Source: Halobacterium hubeiense
Lineage (GTDB): Archaea; Halobacteriota; Halobacteria; Halobacteriales; Halobacteriaceae
Length of the DNA: 64,000 nucleotides
Assembly (NCBI RefSeq): GCF_001488575.1
Contig: NZ_LN831302.1
Span: 1,860,001-1,924,000 of the forward strand
Direction of reading: 5' to 3'
This document shows positions 46,031 to 55,643 of the stretch, piece after piece (the stretch's first letter is position 1; each line of letters starts with the position of its first letter). The notes beneath the pieces were generated by a model that saw only the letters and a list, made by a program, of their open reading frames with translations, was not told the origin of the DNA and did not search any database. Made by a program: the position numbers and the translations under genes.

Positions 46031-48304
46031 ATGGGGATTGCCCGCCAGTTCGAACGAGTCAGGGGGAGCTACGGAGCGAAGCTCGCCGTAGCCCTACTCG
46101 TCGTCGTCGCGATTGCCGTCGGCGTCGGCGCGATGGTGTACCAGCAGACCAACGACCAGCTACAGGAGGACGTGCGCTCGGAGCTGTCCGCGACCGCGGA
46201 CGCCCGCGCCGCGCAACTGGACGCGTTCCTCGACAACGTGCGCGGTCAGACGCGGCTTGCGTCCTCGCGGCCGGAACTGGCGTCCGGGGACCGCGACCAG
46301 ATTTCGTCGTTCCTCGACGAGCTGGCCGCCAGCGACTCGCTGCCCGACGGCGTCGCCGCGGTCAGCTACTACGACGCCGACAGCCAGCAAATCGTCGAGA
46401 GCTCCAGCGACCAGCTAGCCGGCGTGGACGCCGGCGAGCAGGGCGCGGCGTTCGCCACGGACCCGCCGGCGTTCGAGAGCGCCGACGGCGTCGCCGTGAC
46501 CGCGCCGTTCGAGCTCGACGCCGTCGACTTCCCGGTCGTCGCCGTGCTATCGCCCGTGGACGGCGCCGCCGAGAAGCGCCTCGTCTACCTGGTGAACGTC
46601 AACGAGCTCACCGGCGGCTTCGGCGAGGTCGTGGACGGGAGCGACACCGTCGTCGTGAACAGCGAGGGGACGAACGTCGCACACACCGATGGTTCACAGG
46701 TGCTGGCGAGCCACGAGGGCAGCGCGTCGATGCTCGAGCGCTCGCTGTCGGAATCGACGTTCATGAACCACGGCGGCACCGTGATGGCGGCGGCGCCCGT
46801 CGCCGGCGCGGACTGGACCGTGATGGTCCACGCGCCCGCGAGTCAGGCGTTCGCGCTCGGCGACTACGTCGCGTCCAGCGTCGTCGGGCTCATCCTCCTG
46901 ACCGTGGTGAGCCTGGCGCTCGTGGGCGTGACGCTCGGCTCCACGACGGTCGTCTCGCTGCGCCAGCTCTCGGCGCGCGCCGACGAGATGGCCGACGGCG
47001 ACCTCGACACCACCATCGAGACCAACCGGAACGACGAGTTCGGGACGCTCGCGGCGTCGTTCCGCCGGATGCGGGACTCGCTGTCCGAGTCGCTGTCGGA
47101 GGCGGAGGCCGCGAAGGCCGACGCCGAGGCCGCCCGCGAGGACGCCGAGGCCCAGCGCGAGGAAGCCGAGCGGGCCCGCCAGTCCGCCCAAGAGACCGCA
47201 CGCGAACTGGAGGCCGCGGCCGCCGACTACGACGACGCGATGACCGCGGTCGCGGACGGCGACCTGACGCGGCGCGTGGACGCCGACCGCGACCACGACG
47301 CGATGGCGCGGGTCGGCCGCTCGCTGAACGCGATGCTCGACGACATCGAGGACAGCGTCGCCGCCGCGTCGTCGTTCGCCGACCACGTCTCCACCGCGGC
47401 CGCGAGCGTGGACGACGGCGCGACCGCCGCGATGGACGCCAGCGCGGACGTCTCCGGCGCGGTGGACGAGATTTCCGACGGCGCGACCGAGCAGACCGAG
47501 CGCCTCCACGAGGTCGCCGGGGAGGTCGACGACCTCTCCGCGAGCGCCGAGGAGGTCGCCGAGACGGTCGCGTCGCTGGCCGACACCGCCGGACAGGCCG
47601 CGGACGCGGTCGAGGACGGGCAGGACGCCGCCGACGACGCGGTCGCGACGATGGACGAGGTCGCGGAGGAAGCCGAGGCCGCGGCGGCCGCGATGGACGC
47701 CCTCGACGGCGAGATGGACGACCTCGGGGAGGTCGTCGACGTCATCGCGGACATCGCCGAGCAGACGAACCTGCTGGCGCTGAACGCGTCCATCGAGGCC
47801 GCGCGCACCGGCGCGGAGGGCGACGGGTTCGCGGTGGTCGCCGACGAGGTCAAGGGGCTCGCCGAGGAGTCCCACGCCGCCGCTCAGGACGTCGAGGACC
47901 GGCTGCTGGACTTACAGGAGCAGGTCAGCGACGTCGCCGACGAGATGCGCGAGACCAGCCAGCACGTCGCGGACGGCCGCGCCACCGTCGACGAGACCGC
48001 GGACGCCCTCGACGACGTCGTGGAGTTCGTCGCGCAGACGGACTCCGCCGCGGGCGAGATTCGGGAGGCGACCGACCGGCAGGCGGAGGCCGCCTCGCGG
48101 GTCGCGTCCGCTGTCGACGAGGTCGCCAGCATCAGCGAGGAGACCGCGGCGCAGTCCACGGACGTCGCGGACGCGGCGGACGAACAGACCGAGACGCTCT
48201 CGGAGGTCGGGGACGCCGCGGCGAATCTCGCGGAGCGCGCGGTCACGCTCGAAGACCTGCTCGCGGACTTCGACGCCCGCGGCGACGGGGGTGACCTGCA
48301 GTGA
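46031..48304 (+). CDS. htr2: Sensory rhodopsin II transducer HtrII
   Basis: 757 residues from ATG 46031, preceded by AGGAAGGAAG; a GTG at 46013 is less likely. TM1 at about 17-37, a large extracellular domain (about 38-275), TM2 at about 278-300, two HAMP units (about 308-350 and 400-440), a long methylated coiled coil and the signalling tip [20 protein letters not shown] (about 575-594). The long extracellular domain matches Halobacterium HtrII, which is also a serine chemoreceptor, rather than the short HtrI. It drives CheA. Its stop overlaps the rhodopsin start. Confidence 0.9.
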   Translation: MGIARQFERVRGSYGAKLAVALLVVVAIAVGVGAMVYQQTNDQLQEDVRSELSATADARAAQLDAFLDNVRGQTRLASSRPELASGDRDQISSFLDELAASDSLPDGVAAVSYYDADSQQIVESSSDQLAGVDAGEQGAAFATDPPAFESADGVAVTAPFELDAVDFPVVAVLSPVDGAAEKRLVYLVNVNELTGGFGEVVDGSDTVVVNSEGTNVAHTDGSQVLASHEGSASMLERSLSESTFMNHGGTVMAAAPVAGADWTVMVHAPASQAFALGDYVASSVVGLILLTVVSLALVGVTLGSTTVVSLRQLSARADEMADGDLDTTIETNRNDEFGTLAASFRRMRDSLSESLSEAEAAKADAEAAREDAEAQREEAERARQSAQETARELEAAAADYDDAMTAVADGDLTRRVDADRDHDAMARVGRSLNAMLDDIEDSVAAASSFADHVSTAAASVDDGATAAMDASADVSGAVDEISDGATEQTERLHEVAGEVDDLSASAEEVAETVASLADTAGQAADAVEDGQDAADDAVATMDEVAEEAEAAAAAMDALDGEMDDLGEVVDVIADIAEQTNLLALNASIEAARTGAEGDGFAVVADEVKGLAEESHAAAQDVEDRLLDLQEQVSDVADEMRETSQHVADGRATVDETADALDDVVEFVAQTDSAAGEIREATDRQAEAASRVASAVDEVASISEETAAQSTDVADAADEQTETLSEVGDAAANLAERAVTLEDLLADFDARGDGGDLQ

Positions 48305-49014
48305 CGCCCGAGACGTGGTTCTGGGTCGGCGCGGTCGGCATGGCGCTCGGCACGCTGTTGCCCGTGCGCGACGCCATCTACAACCCCTCGCGGCGGCGCT
48401 TCGACGCCGTACTCATCGGCGTCACCGGCATCGCCGCGGTCGCGTACGCGCTGATGGCGGTCGGCGTCGGCAGCCTCGACGTGAACGGCTACACGGTCCA
48501 GCTCGCGCGGTACGCCGACTGGCTGGCGACGACGCCGCTGCTCGTGCTGTACCTCGCGATGCTCTCCCGCCCCGGGAAGCGGACCTACGCCGTGCTCGTG
48601 GTGGCAGACGTGGTCGTCATCGCGGCCGGCATCGGCGCGGCGCTGACGCCGGCGCCCGAGAAGTGGGCGTTCTACGCGGTCGGCTGCGTCGCGTACGTCG
48701 CGCTCCTGTACGGGCTGCTGCGCACGCTCCCGGCGGCGCTCGGCGAGGACGCCGACCCGCGCGTGGACGCGACGTTCACGACGCTGCGGAACCTCACGGT
48801 CGTGCTGTGGACGCTGTACCCGGTGGTGTGGCTGCTCGCGCCCACGGGAATCGGCGTCCTCCAGCCGGAGATGGAGGCCATCGTCGTCGTCTACCTCGAC
48901 TTCATCAGCAAGGTCGGGTTCGTCGCGTTCGCGGTGCTGGGCGCCGACGCCATCGACCGCGTCGTCGGCGCGACCGAGCGCGCCGCCCCGGCGCCCACAA
49001 CTGACGACGACTGA
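48301..49014 (+). CDS. sop2: Sensory rhodopsin II (photophobic receptor)
   Basis: 237 residues, seven helices, retinal protein. Schiff-base lysine is Lys204 in [11 protein letters not shown]; counter-ion Asp73 in [19 protein letters not shown]. The proton-donor position has Tyr where bacteriorhodopsin has Asp96, so this is a sensor, not a pump. [20 protein letters not shown] (helix F) and the N-terminus [10 protein letters not shown] closely follow SRII of Halobacterium salinarum as I recall it. It mediates avoidance of blue-green light through HtrII, whose gene it overlaps by 4 nt. Confidence 0.92.
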   Translation: MTPETWFWVGAVGMALGTLLPVRDAIYNPSRRRFDAVLIGVTGIAAVAYALMAVGVGSLDVNGYTVQLARYADWLATTPLLVLYLAMLSRPGKRTYAVLVVADVVVIAAGIGAALTPAPEKWAFYAVGCVAYVALLYGLLRTLPAALGEDADPRVDATFTTLRNLTVVLWTLYPVVWLLAPTGIGVLQPEMEAIVVVYLDFISKVGFVAFAVLGADAIDRVVGATERAAPAPTTDDD

Positions 49015-49060
49015 CGAAACACCCCTTCGTCACGTGGCGACTTTATCGCGAAAAATACTC

Positions 49061-49075
49061 CTACAAGCCCTGTAG
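49061..49075 (+). terminator. Hairpin after sop2
   Basis: CTACA-AGCCC-TGTAG followed by CCTTCGTTTTCG, 46 nt after the sop2 stop. A short stem and a T-containing tail make it a weak terminator candidate. The rest of the 49015-49185 gap carries AT-rich sequence, with GTTAAGTAG (49126-49134) as a possible promoter of the next gene. Confidence 0.35.
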
Positions 49076-49185
49076 CCTTCGTTTTCGACGTTTCGAAATT
49101 CTTGCGCTCGTGCGGAGAAAGGGAGAGTTAAGTAGTCGAATCGCAACCCACGAAACTGTACGGAGTACGCGCGGGAGCCACAACC

Positions 49186-50577
49186 ATGAGAGACGAATAC
49201 GACCTACTCATCGTCGGCGGGGGTATCAGCGGAGCTTCGCTGCTGTACACGGCCGCGAAGTTCACGGACATCGAGAACATCGCGCTCGTGGAGAAGGAAG
49301 ACGAGATTGCGGCCATCAACTCCCACAGCACGAACAACTCCCAGACGCTGCACTTCGGGGACATCGAGACGAACTACACCCTCGAGAAGGCCGAGGACGT
49401 CAAGGAGGGCGCGGAGCTGCTCGCCGGCTACCTCGAGGGCGCCGACCCCGACCGCGAGATGCACAGCAAGCGCTCGAAGATGGTGCTGGGCGTCGGCGAC
49501 GAGGAAGTCCAGAAGCTCGAACAGCGCTACCACGAGGAGGGCTTCGGCGACCTCTACCCGAAGCTCCGGGCCATCGACCGCGAGGAAATCGCGGAACTGG
49601 AGCCGAAGGTCGTCGAGGGACGTGACCCCGACGAGGAGATGCTCGCGCTCCAGACCCCGGACGGCTACGTCGTCGACTACGGGATGACCGCCCAGTCGTT
49701 CGTCGACGAGGCGAAGGAGGTGGACGGTGTCGACGTCTACACCGGTACGGAAGTCGAGGAGATCAACGACACGGGCGACGAGTTCCTCGTGGAGACCGAC
49801 GCCGGCTGGTTCGAGAGCGACGTGGCCGTCGTCGCCGCGGGCTCGCACAGCCTCCAGATTGCCAAGCAGATGGGCTACGGCGAGAACATGAGCCTGCTGC
49901 CGGTCGCGGGGAGCTTCTTCCTCGCGGAGGACTTCCTCAACGGGAAGGTCTACACCCTCCAGATGAAGAAGCTCCCGTTCGCCGCCGTCCACGGCGACGC
50001 CGACGTCCACGACGACTCCATCACGCGCTTCGGGCCGACCGCGAAGCTCGTGCCGACGCTCGAACGCGGCGAACTCGACACCGTCGGCGACTTCTTCGAC
50101 GTGTTCGGGCTGAACGTCGACTCGTTCCTGAGCTACGCGAACATCCTCGCCGACCGCATCCTCTTCCCGTACGTCGTCCGCAACCTCGTCTACGACGTGC
50201 CCGAAATCGGGAAGCGCACGTTCCTCCCGGAGGTCCAGAAGGTCGTGCCGAGCGCGACCCTCGACGACATCGAGCGCGCGAAGGGCTACGGCGGCGTCCG
50301 CCCGCAGATCGTGGACACCGAGGCGAAGTCCCTGGACATGGGGGAGGCCAAGATTACGGGCGACGGCATCATCTTCAACATCACGCCGTCGCCGGGCGCC
50401 TCCACGTGCCTGAAGAACGCGATGCGGGACACCGAGCAGCTGCTGGAGTTCTTCGACGACGACCACGAGTTCGACGAGGACGCGTTCCGCGACGCGACCA
50501 TCCGGAACTTCCCGCGCCTCGACGACGCGGACGCCGACGCCGACGACGCCACCGCTAGCGCCGCCGCCGACGACTGA
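49186..50577 (+). CDS. FAD-dependent oxidoreductase, malate:quinone oxidoreductase-like
   Basis: 463 residues. FAD-binding DLLIVGGGISGASLLYTAAK at the N-terminus, then HSTNNSQTLHFGDIETNYT, typical of malate:quinone oxidoreductases, and KLVPTLERGE and PSPGASTCLKNAM towards the C-terminus. The enzyme would pass electrons from malate (or a related 2-hydroxy acid) to menaquinone. The acidic C-terminal tail is ordinary for haloarchaea. The L-2-hydroxyglutarate oxidase group is the main alternative. Confidence 0.8.
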   Translation: MRDEYDLLIVGGGISGASLLYTAAKFTDIENIALVEKEDEIAAINSHSTNNSQTLHFGDIETNYTLEKAEDVKEGAELLAGYLEGADPDREMHSKRSKMVLGVGDEEVQKLEQRYHEEGFGDLYPKLRAIDREEIAELEPKVVEGRDPDEEMLALQTPDGYVVDYGMTAQSFVDEAKEVDGVDVYTGTEVEEINDTGDEFLVETDAGWFESDVAVVAAGSHSLQIAKQMGYGENMSLLPVAGSFFLAEDFLNGKVYTLQMKKLPFAAVHGDADVHDDSITRFGPTAKLVPTLERGELDTVGDFFDVFGLNVDSFLSYANILADRILFPYVVRNLVYDVPEIGKRTFLPEVQKVVPSATLDDIERAKGYGGVRPQIVDTEAKSLDMGEAKITGDGIIFNITPSPGASTCLKNAMRDTEQLLEFFDDDHEFDEDAFRDATIRNFPRLDDADADADDATASAAADD

Positions 50578-50675
50578 CGCGCCTGCGCCGCGACCCACCG
50601 CTCGACTCCGTTCTCCGCCGCCCGGATTCGACGCCCGCCAGTCCGCCGTCTCGCGCCCCGTGGACGTACAGGAAC

Positions 50676-50686
50676 TTTTATTATAG
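50676..50686 (+). promoter_or_regulatory. Strong TATA-like box
   Basis: GAACTTTTATTATAGTTC: the most AT-rich run of this area. About 30 nt downstream, at 50712, an ATG opens an 8-codon ORF (MSVVPVRE); the longer ORF starts at GTG 50788. So a transcript beginning near 50708 has either a tiny uORF or an 80-nt leader. Confidence 0.45.
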
Positions 50687-50787
50687 TTCGCGTCGCAGTC
50701 CGGGACACGTCATGTCGGTCGTACCTGTACGCGAGTGACTCCTTCCGGCCGTACAGCCTCCAGACCGACCCGCTACACACCCCACTC

Positions 50788-51000
50788 GTGAGCACACACC
50801 CCCAGTACGCGACCGAATCGAGCCCGACCACCGACGCGCCGACCGAGGCGACGCCCGCCGAGACGGCGCAGGCCACGCCGCCGGCCGACGACGCGGCGTC
50901 GTGGGTCGCCCGGTGCCAGTCCCAGTTCGACGCCGGCGGCTCCGCCCGCCTCCGCAACCTCGCCGACGACGCCAACCACGCGATGCCCGACGGCGTCTGA
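50788..51000 (+). CDS. Small hypothetical protein
   Basis: 70 residues from a GTG. The N-terminal 35 residues are Thr/Ala/Pro/Glu-rich and disordered; the C-terminal half (SWVARCQSQFDAGGSARLRNLADDANHAMPDGV in outline) looks like a short helical segment. Preceded by a strong TATA-like box. No family recognised. It could be a real small haloarchaeal protein; codon usage is compatible. Confidence 0.45.
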   Translation: MSTHPQYATESSPTTDAPTEATPAETAQATPPADDAASWVARCQSQFDAGGSARLRNLADDANHAMPDGV

Positions 51001-51185
51001 CCGGCGCCGCCCGCGCTCGGAATCCTCTTGTCCGTGGCTCCAGTACCGCCACGTGGCCGATGACGACGCAACCGGGCCGACCCGGGGTGGCTCCCGCGGG
51101 ACGACGAGCCCTATGAGTACCGAGGCCGACTCTCCGCTTCGAGTGCCGACGCGAGCGTGACCGACGCCCCATCGTATAACCATTG

Positions 51186-51210
51186 AGAATATTCTGAGTT
51201 GATATACTAC
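51186..51210. promoter_or_regulatory. Palindrome AGAATATTCT and TATA-like box upstream of metE
   Basis: AGAATATTCT (51186-51195) is a perfect 10-bp palindrome. GATATACT at 51201-51208 is a TATA-like element about 48 nt before the metE ATG, implying a short leader. A regulator bound to the palindrome, immediately upstream of TATA, could control methionine synthesis. Upstream, 51001-51180 holds only two tiny overlapping ORFs (51060-51116 and 51113-51160). Confidence 0.4.
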
Positions 51211-51252
51211 CGCAAGTCATATCCCGGCCGTCGGCCTCTGGTCTGACGACGA

Positions 51253-52398
51253 ATGAGCGACGAGCACATCTCCACGACGCACGTCGGCAGTCTCCCCCGC
51301 GACCCCGACCTCCTCGACCTCCTCCAGCGCCGCCAAGACGGCGAGGACATCGACGCCGAGCAGTGGCGGCGAACCGTACAGGACGCCACCGAGTCCGTCG
51401 TCCGCAAGCAGTCGGAGGTCGGCCTCGACGTCGTGAACAACGGCGAACAGCCCCGCGTCTCCTTCAACTGGTACGTCGCCAACCGCCTCTCCGGCGTCGG
51501 CGGCGAGCGCGACGCCCCGCTGTGGGACGACCTCGCGGACTTCCCCGAGTACGCCAGCGACGCCTTCGACACCGAGACCATCGACCTCACGAAACAGCCC
51601 GCGGTCACCGGCCCCGTCGAGTACGACGGCACCGAAGCGGTCGCGGAGGAAATCGAGACGTTCGCGGACGCGCTCGACGCCGTCGACGCCGACTTCGAGG
51701 GCACGTTCCTGACCGCCGCCTCCCCGGGGGTGGCGGCCGCGACGCTCGTCAACGAGCACTACGACTCCCACGAAGAGTTCGTCCACGCTGTCGGTGACGC
51801 GCTCCGCGAGGAGTACGAGGCCATCGCCGACACCGGCGCCATCCTCCACCTCGACGCCCCGGACCTGCTGACGACCGGGCACCGGGGCTTCGGCGACCGC
51901 CCCGTCGAGAAGCTCAAGCCCATCGTCCGCCTGCACGTGGACGCGCTCAACGAGGCCACCGAGAACATCCCCGACGACCAGATTCGCGTCCACACCTGCT
52001 GGGGGAGCTACGAGGGCCCCCACCACCGCGACACGTCGCTCGAAGACGTCCTCCCGGAACTCTACGAACTGAACATCGGCGGCATCTCCATCGAGCAGGC
52101 CAACCCCCGCCACGAACACGAGTACCGCGTCGTCGCGGAACACCCGCTACCCGACGGCTGGGACCTGCTGCCGGGCGTCGTGGACGTGAAGACGAACGTC
52201 GTCGAACACCCCGACGTCGTCGCCGACCGCATCGAGCGCGTCGCGGACGCCGTCAGCGACCCCACGCGCATCGTCGCCGCGCCGGACTGCGGGTTCGACA
52301 CGCAGGCCGGCCTCGCGATGGTCCACCCCGAAATCGCGTGGAAGAAACTCGAAGCGCTCGTCGACGGCGCCGCCGTCGCCACCGACCGCCTGTTCTAG
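51253..52398 (+). CDS. metE: Cobalamin-independent methionine synthase-like protein (MetE C-terminal type)
   Basis: 381 residues, the archaeal single-domain form. STTHVGSLPR at the N-terminus binds substrate. Zinc ligands fall in RVHTCWGSYEGPHH (His, Cys), SIEQANPRHEHEY (Glu) and AAPDCGFDTQAG (Cys). GVVDVKTNVVEHPDVVADRI is family-typical. It transfers a methyl group to homocysteine; the donor in archaea may be a corrinoid or pterin carrier rather than the bacterial polyglutamate folate. A second synthase gene usually sits beside it; none is seen here. Confidence 0.87.
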   Translation: MSDEHISTTHVGSLPRDPDLLDLLQRRQDGEDIDAEQWRRTVQDATESVVRKQSEVGLDVVNNGEQPRVSFNWYVANRLSGVGGERDAPLWDDLADFPEYASDAFDTETIDLTKQPAVTGPVEYDGTEAVAEEIETFADALDAVDADFEGTFLTAASPGVAAATLVNEHYDSHEEFVHAVGDALREEYEAIADTGAILHLDAPDLLTTGHRGFGDRPVEKLKPIVRLHVDALNEATENIPDDQIRVHTCWGSYEGPHHRDTSLEDVLPELYELNIGGISIEQANPRHEHEYRVVAEHPLPDGWDLLPGVVDVKTNVVEHPDVVADRIERVADAVSDPTRIVAAPDCGFDTQAGLAMVHPEIAWKKLEALVDGAAVATDRLF

Positions 52399-53603
52399 TC
52401 CTCCGCGTCCTCGCTGAGCAGCCCCCGCCGGATGCTCCCCACCAGCACTTCGAGGTCCTCGGGGTCCGCGTCCACGTCCACCTCCAGCGAGAGCGCGTGC
52501 TCGTCGCCCGACTCGCCGCTGTCGCCGTTCGCTTCCGCTGTCGCCTCGGTAGCGGTCTCGATTTCGTCCACCAGCGACTCGACGTCCGAGGCGCCCGCCG
52601 CCTCCACGAGCGCCTCGATGGCCTCGCCGGGAACCTCTCCGTCCTCGACGTCGCCCGTCGCCGCCGCGGACTCCGCCGCCTCACCCGCTTCCTCTGCCGC
52701 TCCTTCCGCGGCTTCTCCACCCGCTTCGCCGGCCGCTGATGCTTCTCCTTCGGCCGCCGCCTCGCCTGCCTCCGCTGCTCCCTCGGCCGCTTCGGCTGCT
52801 TCCCCGGCCGCTTCGGCCGTCTCCGCCACCTCGCCCGCTGCCGCTTCCGCCGCCTCAGCCGCCTCCTCGGCTTCTGTTTCGCCTCCCTCGATAGCCGCCT
52901 CTCTCTCTTCGGACTCTGTGGCCTCCTCGGGTGCTTCACCTTCTTCGGCTTCCGCTTCGCCTTCTTCGGCTTCTTCCTCCGTCGTTTCTGCTTCCGCTTC
53001 CTCGGCCGCCGCTTCTCCCTCTTCGCTCTCCTCGCCTTCCTCGGCCGTTGCTTCACCTTCTTCTGCGCCCTCTTCGCCCGCCTTGCCGGACTCCTCGCCG
53101 CCGACCGAAATCGTGATTCCGGGGTCGGCGCCGACCTCGATGGTCACCGCCCCGTCGTCCTCGGAGACCTCGACGTCCGGCTCGGGCTCGCCGCCGTCGG
53201 GCTGGAGGTCGTCGGACGCGCCCGCCACTCCGTCGACGTCGAGGTCGCCGCCCACGCTCAAGTCCGCCAAATCGACGTCGCCGTCGACGGAAATCTCGAC
53301 GCCGTCGTCGTCCCCGACCGCGATGTGGACGTTCGTGCCGTCGTCCAGCTCCAGTTCGACTTCCGGCGGGAGCGACGCGCCGGCAGGCCCTGCGGCGGCG
53401 TCGCTCTCGTTTTCGGCTTCGCCGTCGGCTCCCGGGCTGATGCCGCGGCTCGCCTCGCGCGCGACGTCCTGCACCGACTCGACCGCGGACTCGGGCGTCG
53501 TCGCCGGCTCCGCCGCCGCTCCCTCGGCCGCCTCGACGCGCTCGACGGCGGGTTCGAGGTCCTCGGCCACCGGCTCGGCGGCGGACTCCACCGCTTCACC
53601 ACC
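52395..53603 (-). pseudogene. C-terminal part of amber-split coiled-coil protein
   Basis: The same frame as the gene at 53604-54668, continued after a TAG. Translation could restart at a GTG at 53591 (VESAAEPVAEDLEPAVERVE), giving 398 residues. Ala/Glu-rich low complexity runs across the stop. Within it lie a beta-like region (VELELDDGTNVHIAVGDDDG; VEISVDGDVDL) and a conserved-looking C-terminus (HALSLEVDVDADPEDLEVLVGSIRRGLL). The unbroken composition, the frame and only four codons between stop and GTG suggest a single original gene. Two separate genes remain possible. Confidence 0.55.
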
Positions 53604-54668
53604 CTACTCGGCCGTCTCCGTGACGGCCTCAGTTGCCGGCTCGACCGCCGATTCGACCGTCTCCTCGGCGGCTTCGACTGCCGGCTCCGCGGCCTGGACG
53701 TCCTCCCGTACGGTTCTCGCCGCCGACTCAGCCGTCGCTTCGGCTCCCTCGGCGGCGTCACTGGCGCTCGCTGGCGCGCGCTCCTCGGCGCTCTCGACCG
53801 TCTCCGCGACCGACTCGACGGCCTCGCTGGCCTCGTCGACGGTCGCCTCTGCGGCCTCGGCGGCCTCGGCAATCGACTGGATTCGGTGGCGCGCCCGCTC
53901 GGCCGCGGTCTCGACGCCCTCGGCGGCGGACTCGACGTTCTCGACGGTCCGCTCGACGGACTCGCTGGCCGCGTCCGCGCGCTCGGCCGCCTCGCGGGCG
54001 TCCGCGGCGGCCGCTTCTGCCGCCTCCCTCGCCGTCTCCGCGTGCTCGGCCGTGGTTTCGACGTCCTCGGCCGCGGATTCGGCCGCCGCGGCGACCCGGC
54101 CGACCGCCGCGGTGGCCTCGGGCTCGCGTTCGCCAGTCGCCCCGTCCTCCCCGTCGCTCGGCGCGCGCTCGCCCTCGGGGAGGCGATACGTCCCGTCCTC
54201 GTCGCGGTCCAGCAACCCCACCCAGTCGTACAGCTCCAGCAGCGTGGTGATGCCGCTCCGGACGCGGCTCGCCTCGGGGTCGTGGCCCGTGATGGCGGCC
54301 ACGAGCGGCACGAGTTCGTCCTCCGTGCTGGGGTTCCCGCGGACGATACCGCGCAGTTCCTCCGTGACCGGCCAGTCCGCCAGCAGTTCGCGGGCGCGGC
54401 CGCTGGCCCGCTCCTCGTCGTCGACCGCCAGCGCGCCCGCCAGCGCCTGCCCGCGGTCGGTCAGCCGGTGTTGCTGTCCCTCCCCGGTGAGCACCCCGAC
54501 GTCTTCGAGGAACCGCGTCTGCCGGCCGACCGCGTCGCTGATGTCCGTGGCTTCCTCCACGGCCGTGGTGTACTTCGGCTCCGCCGCGGCGCCGACCGCG
54601 TCCCAGCCGGCGATGATCTCCCGGAGCGTGTCGAGGCTCACGCCCTTCGGAATGTGGTGTGTCGCCAT
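53604..54668 (-). CDS. Winged-helix N-terminal protein with Ala/Glu-rich coiled coil, cut by TAG
   Basis: 354 residues from ATG 54668. Residues about 1-165 form one or two winged-helix modules (SLDTLREIIAGWDAVG; LEDVGVLTGEGQQHRLTDRGQALAG; LELYDWVGLLDRDEDGTYRLPEGE). The rest is an Ala/Glu-rich helix with heptad-like spacing (EDVETTAEHAETAREAAEAA). It ends at TAG (53604-53606), after which the coiled coil carries on in frame. Possibly a chromosome- or partition-associated protein; function unknown. Confidence 0.65.
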   Translation of the reverse strand: MATHHIPKGVSLDTLREIIAGWDAVGAAAEPKYTTAVEEATDISDAVGRQTRFLEDVGVLTGEGQQHRLTDRGQALAGALAVDDEERASGRARELLADWPVTEELRGIVRGNPSTEDELVPLVAAITGHDPEASRVRSGITTLLELYDWVGLLDRDEDGTYRLPEGERAPSDGEDGATGEREPEATAAVGRVAAAAESAAEDVETTAEHAETAREAAEAAAADAREAAERADAASESVERTVENVESAAEGVETAAERARHRIQSIAEAAEAAEATVDEASEAVESVAETVESAEERAPASASDAAEGAEATAESAARTVREDVQAAEPAVEAAEETVESAVEPATEAVTETAE

Positions 54669-54815
54669 CACCGAAGCGTGCGGCCCAAGCCGCCAAAAAT
54701 CAGTTGGCCGCTCGAACTGTCGCTGCAAGCCCCGAGCGTTCGTGTCGCGTGCGTTCGCCGGTCGAACGGGCGGATGCCAACCCTTAACCGTGTCCCCGGC
54801 CTTCGTCTGGTCGTA

Positions 54816-55010
54816 ATGGCAAACGGTACGGTTGACTTCTTCAACGACACGGGCGGCTACGGTTTCATCGAGACTGAGGACGCGGACGAGGACGTTTTCT
54901 TCCACATGGAGGACGTCGGCGGCGAGGACCTCACCGAGGGTACCGAGATCGAGTTCGACATCGAAGAGGCTGAGAAGGGTCCGCGCGCGACGAACGTCGT
55001 CCGGCTCTAA
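54816..55010 (+). CDS. cspA: Cold-shock domain protein CspA-like
   Basis: 64 residues. RNP1 is TGGYGFIETEDA and RNP2 DVFFHMEDV, the single-stranded nucleic-acid-binding motifs. Acidic for a cold-shock protein, as is usual in haloarchaea. CCCTTAACC about 30 nt upstream of the ATG is a likely TATA region. Confidence 0.94.
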   Translation: MANGTVDFFNDTGGYGFIETEDADEDVFFHMEDVGGEDLTEGTEIEFDIEEAEKGPRATNVVRL

Positions 55011-55023
55011 TTCGGCTCTTTCC

Positions 55024-55039
55024 GTCGCCTCACGGCGAC
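55024..55039 (+). terminator. Hairpin after cspA
   Basis: GTCGCC-TCAC-GGCGAC, a 6-bp stem with a 4-nt loop, 14 nt after the cspA stop and followed by a T-rich stretch (GCGTTTCTTTC). A plausible terminator for this highly expressed small gene. Confidence 0.45.
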
Positions 55040-55149
55040 ACAGACACTAGCGTTTCTTTCGGAGCTACGACACGCAGCGACGGCTCCGTGGCGCCGGCCG
55101 GCCGAGCGAAATCCCGGCGCCTATTACGGCGTCGGTGCTACCGGCGAGC

Positions 55150-55584
55150 ATGTACGACCGGATTCTGGTCCCGACGGACGGCGGCGACGCCTCGCCGAAG
55201 GTGTTCGCGCACGCCGCGGACATCGCCGCGCGCCGCGACGCCACCGTCCACGTGCTCTACGTGGTCGACGACCGCGCGTTCCTCACGCTCGACGACGCGA
55301 TGCAGAGCGAAGCCGTCGAACAGCTCCGCGCGGAGGGCCGGGGCGCGCTCAGCGACGCGAAACAGACCTTCGAGGCCGAGGGCGTCGCCGTCGAGACGGA
55401 GCTGCGCCGCGGCGACCCCGGCGAGGAGATTCTCGACTACGCCGGCGACGCCGACGTCGACCTCGTCGTGATGGGGACGCGGCGCGGCGACTTCCAGAAC
55501 TCGATGCTCGGCAGCGTCTCCCGGGAGGTCGTCACCTCCGCGGACGTTCCCGTGCTCACGGTGTCGCTGACCGACGAGGAGTAG
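55150..55584 (+). CDS. Universal stress protein UspA family
   Basis: 144 residues from ATG 55150. RILVPTDGGDASPKV at the start, VVMGTRRGDFQNSMLGSVSREVVTSADVPVL near the end; the ATP loop G-x2-G-x9-G(S/T) is present (GTRRGDFQNSMLGSVS). Cytoplasmic stress-related nucleotide-binding protein. Confidence 0.92.
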   Translation: MYDRILVPTDGGDASPKVFAHAADIAARRDATVHVLYVVDDRAFLTLDDAMQSEAVEQLRAEGRGALSDAKQTFEAEGVAVETELRRGDPGEEILDYAGDADVDLVVMGTRRGDFQNSMLGSVSREVVTSADVPVLTVSLTDEE

Positions 55585-55643
55585 CGCCGCCGCTCCGGCG
55601 TCGAAATACGGGAGAAAACTGCAGAACTACGCGGCGCCGCGGT

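Noticed and set aside
46000-48294. 764-codon frame parallel to htr2
   Set aside because: Almost entirely Arg/Gly/Ala; the htr2 frame has HAMP and signalling motifs.
51001-51252. SAM riboswitch upstream of metE
   Set aside because: None of the conserved SAM-I core phrases is present in the leader.
53604-53606. Pyrrolysine as explanation of the TAG
   Set aside because: No downstream insertion element or Pyl machinery is visible, and haloarchaea are not known to use pyrrolysine; nonsense mutation or re-initiation is simpler.
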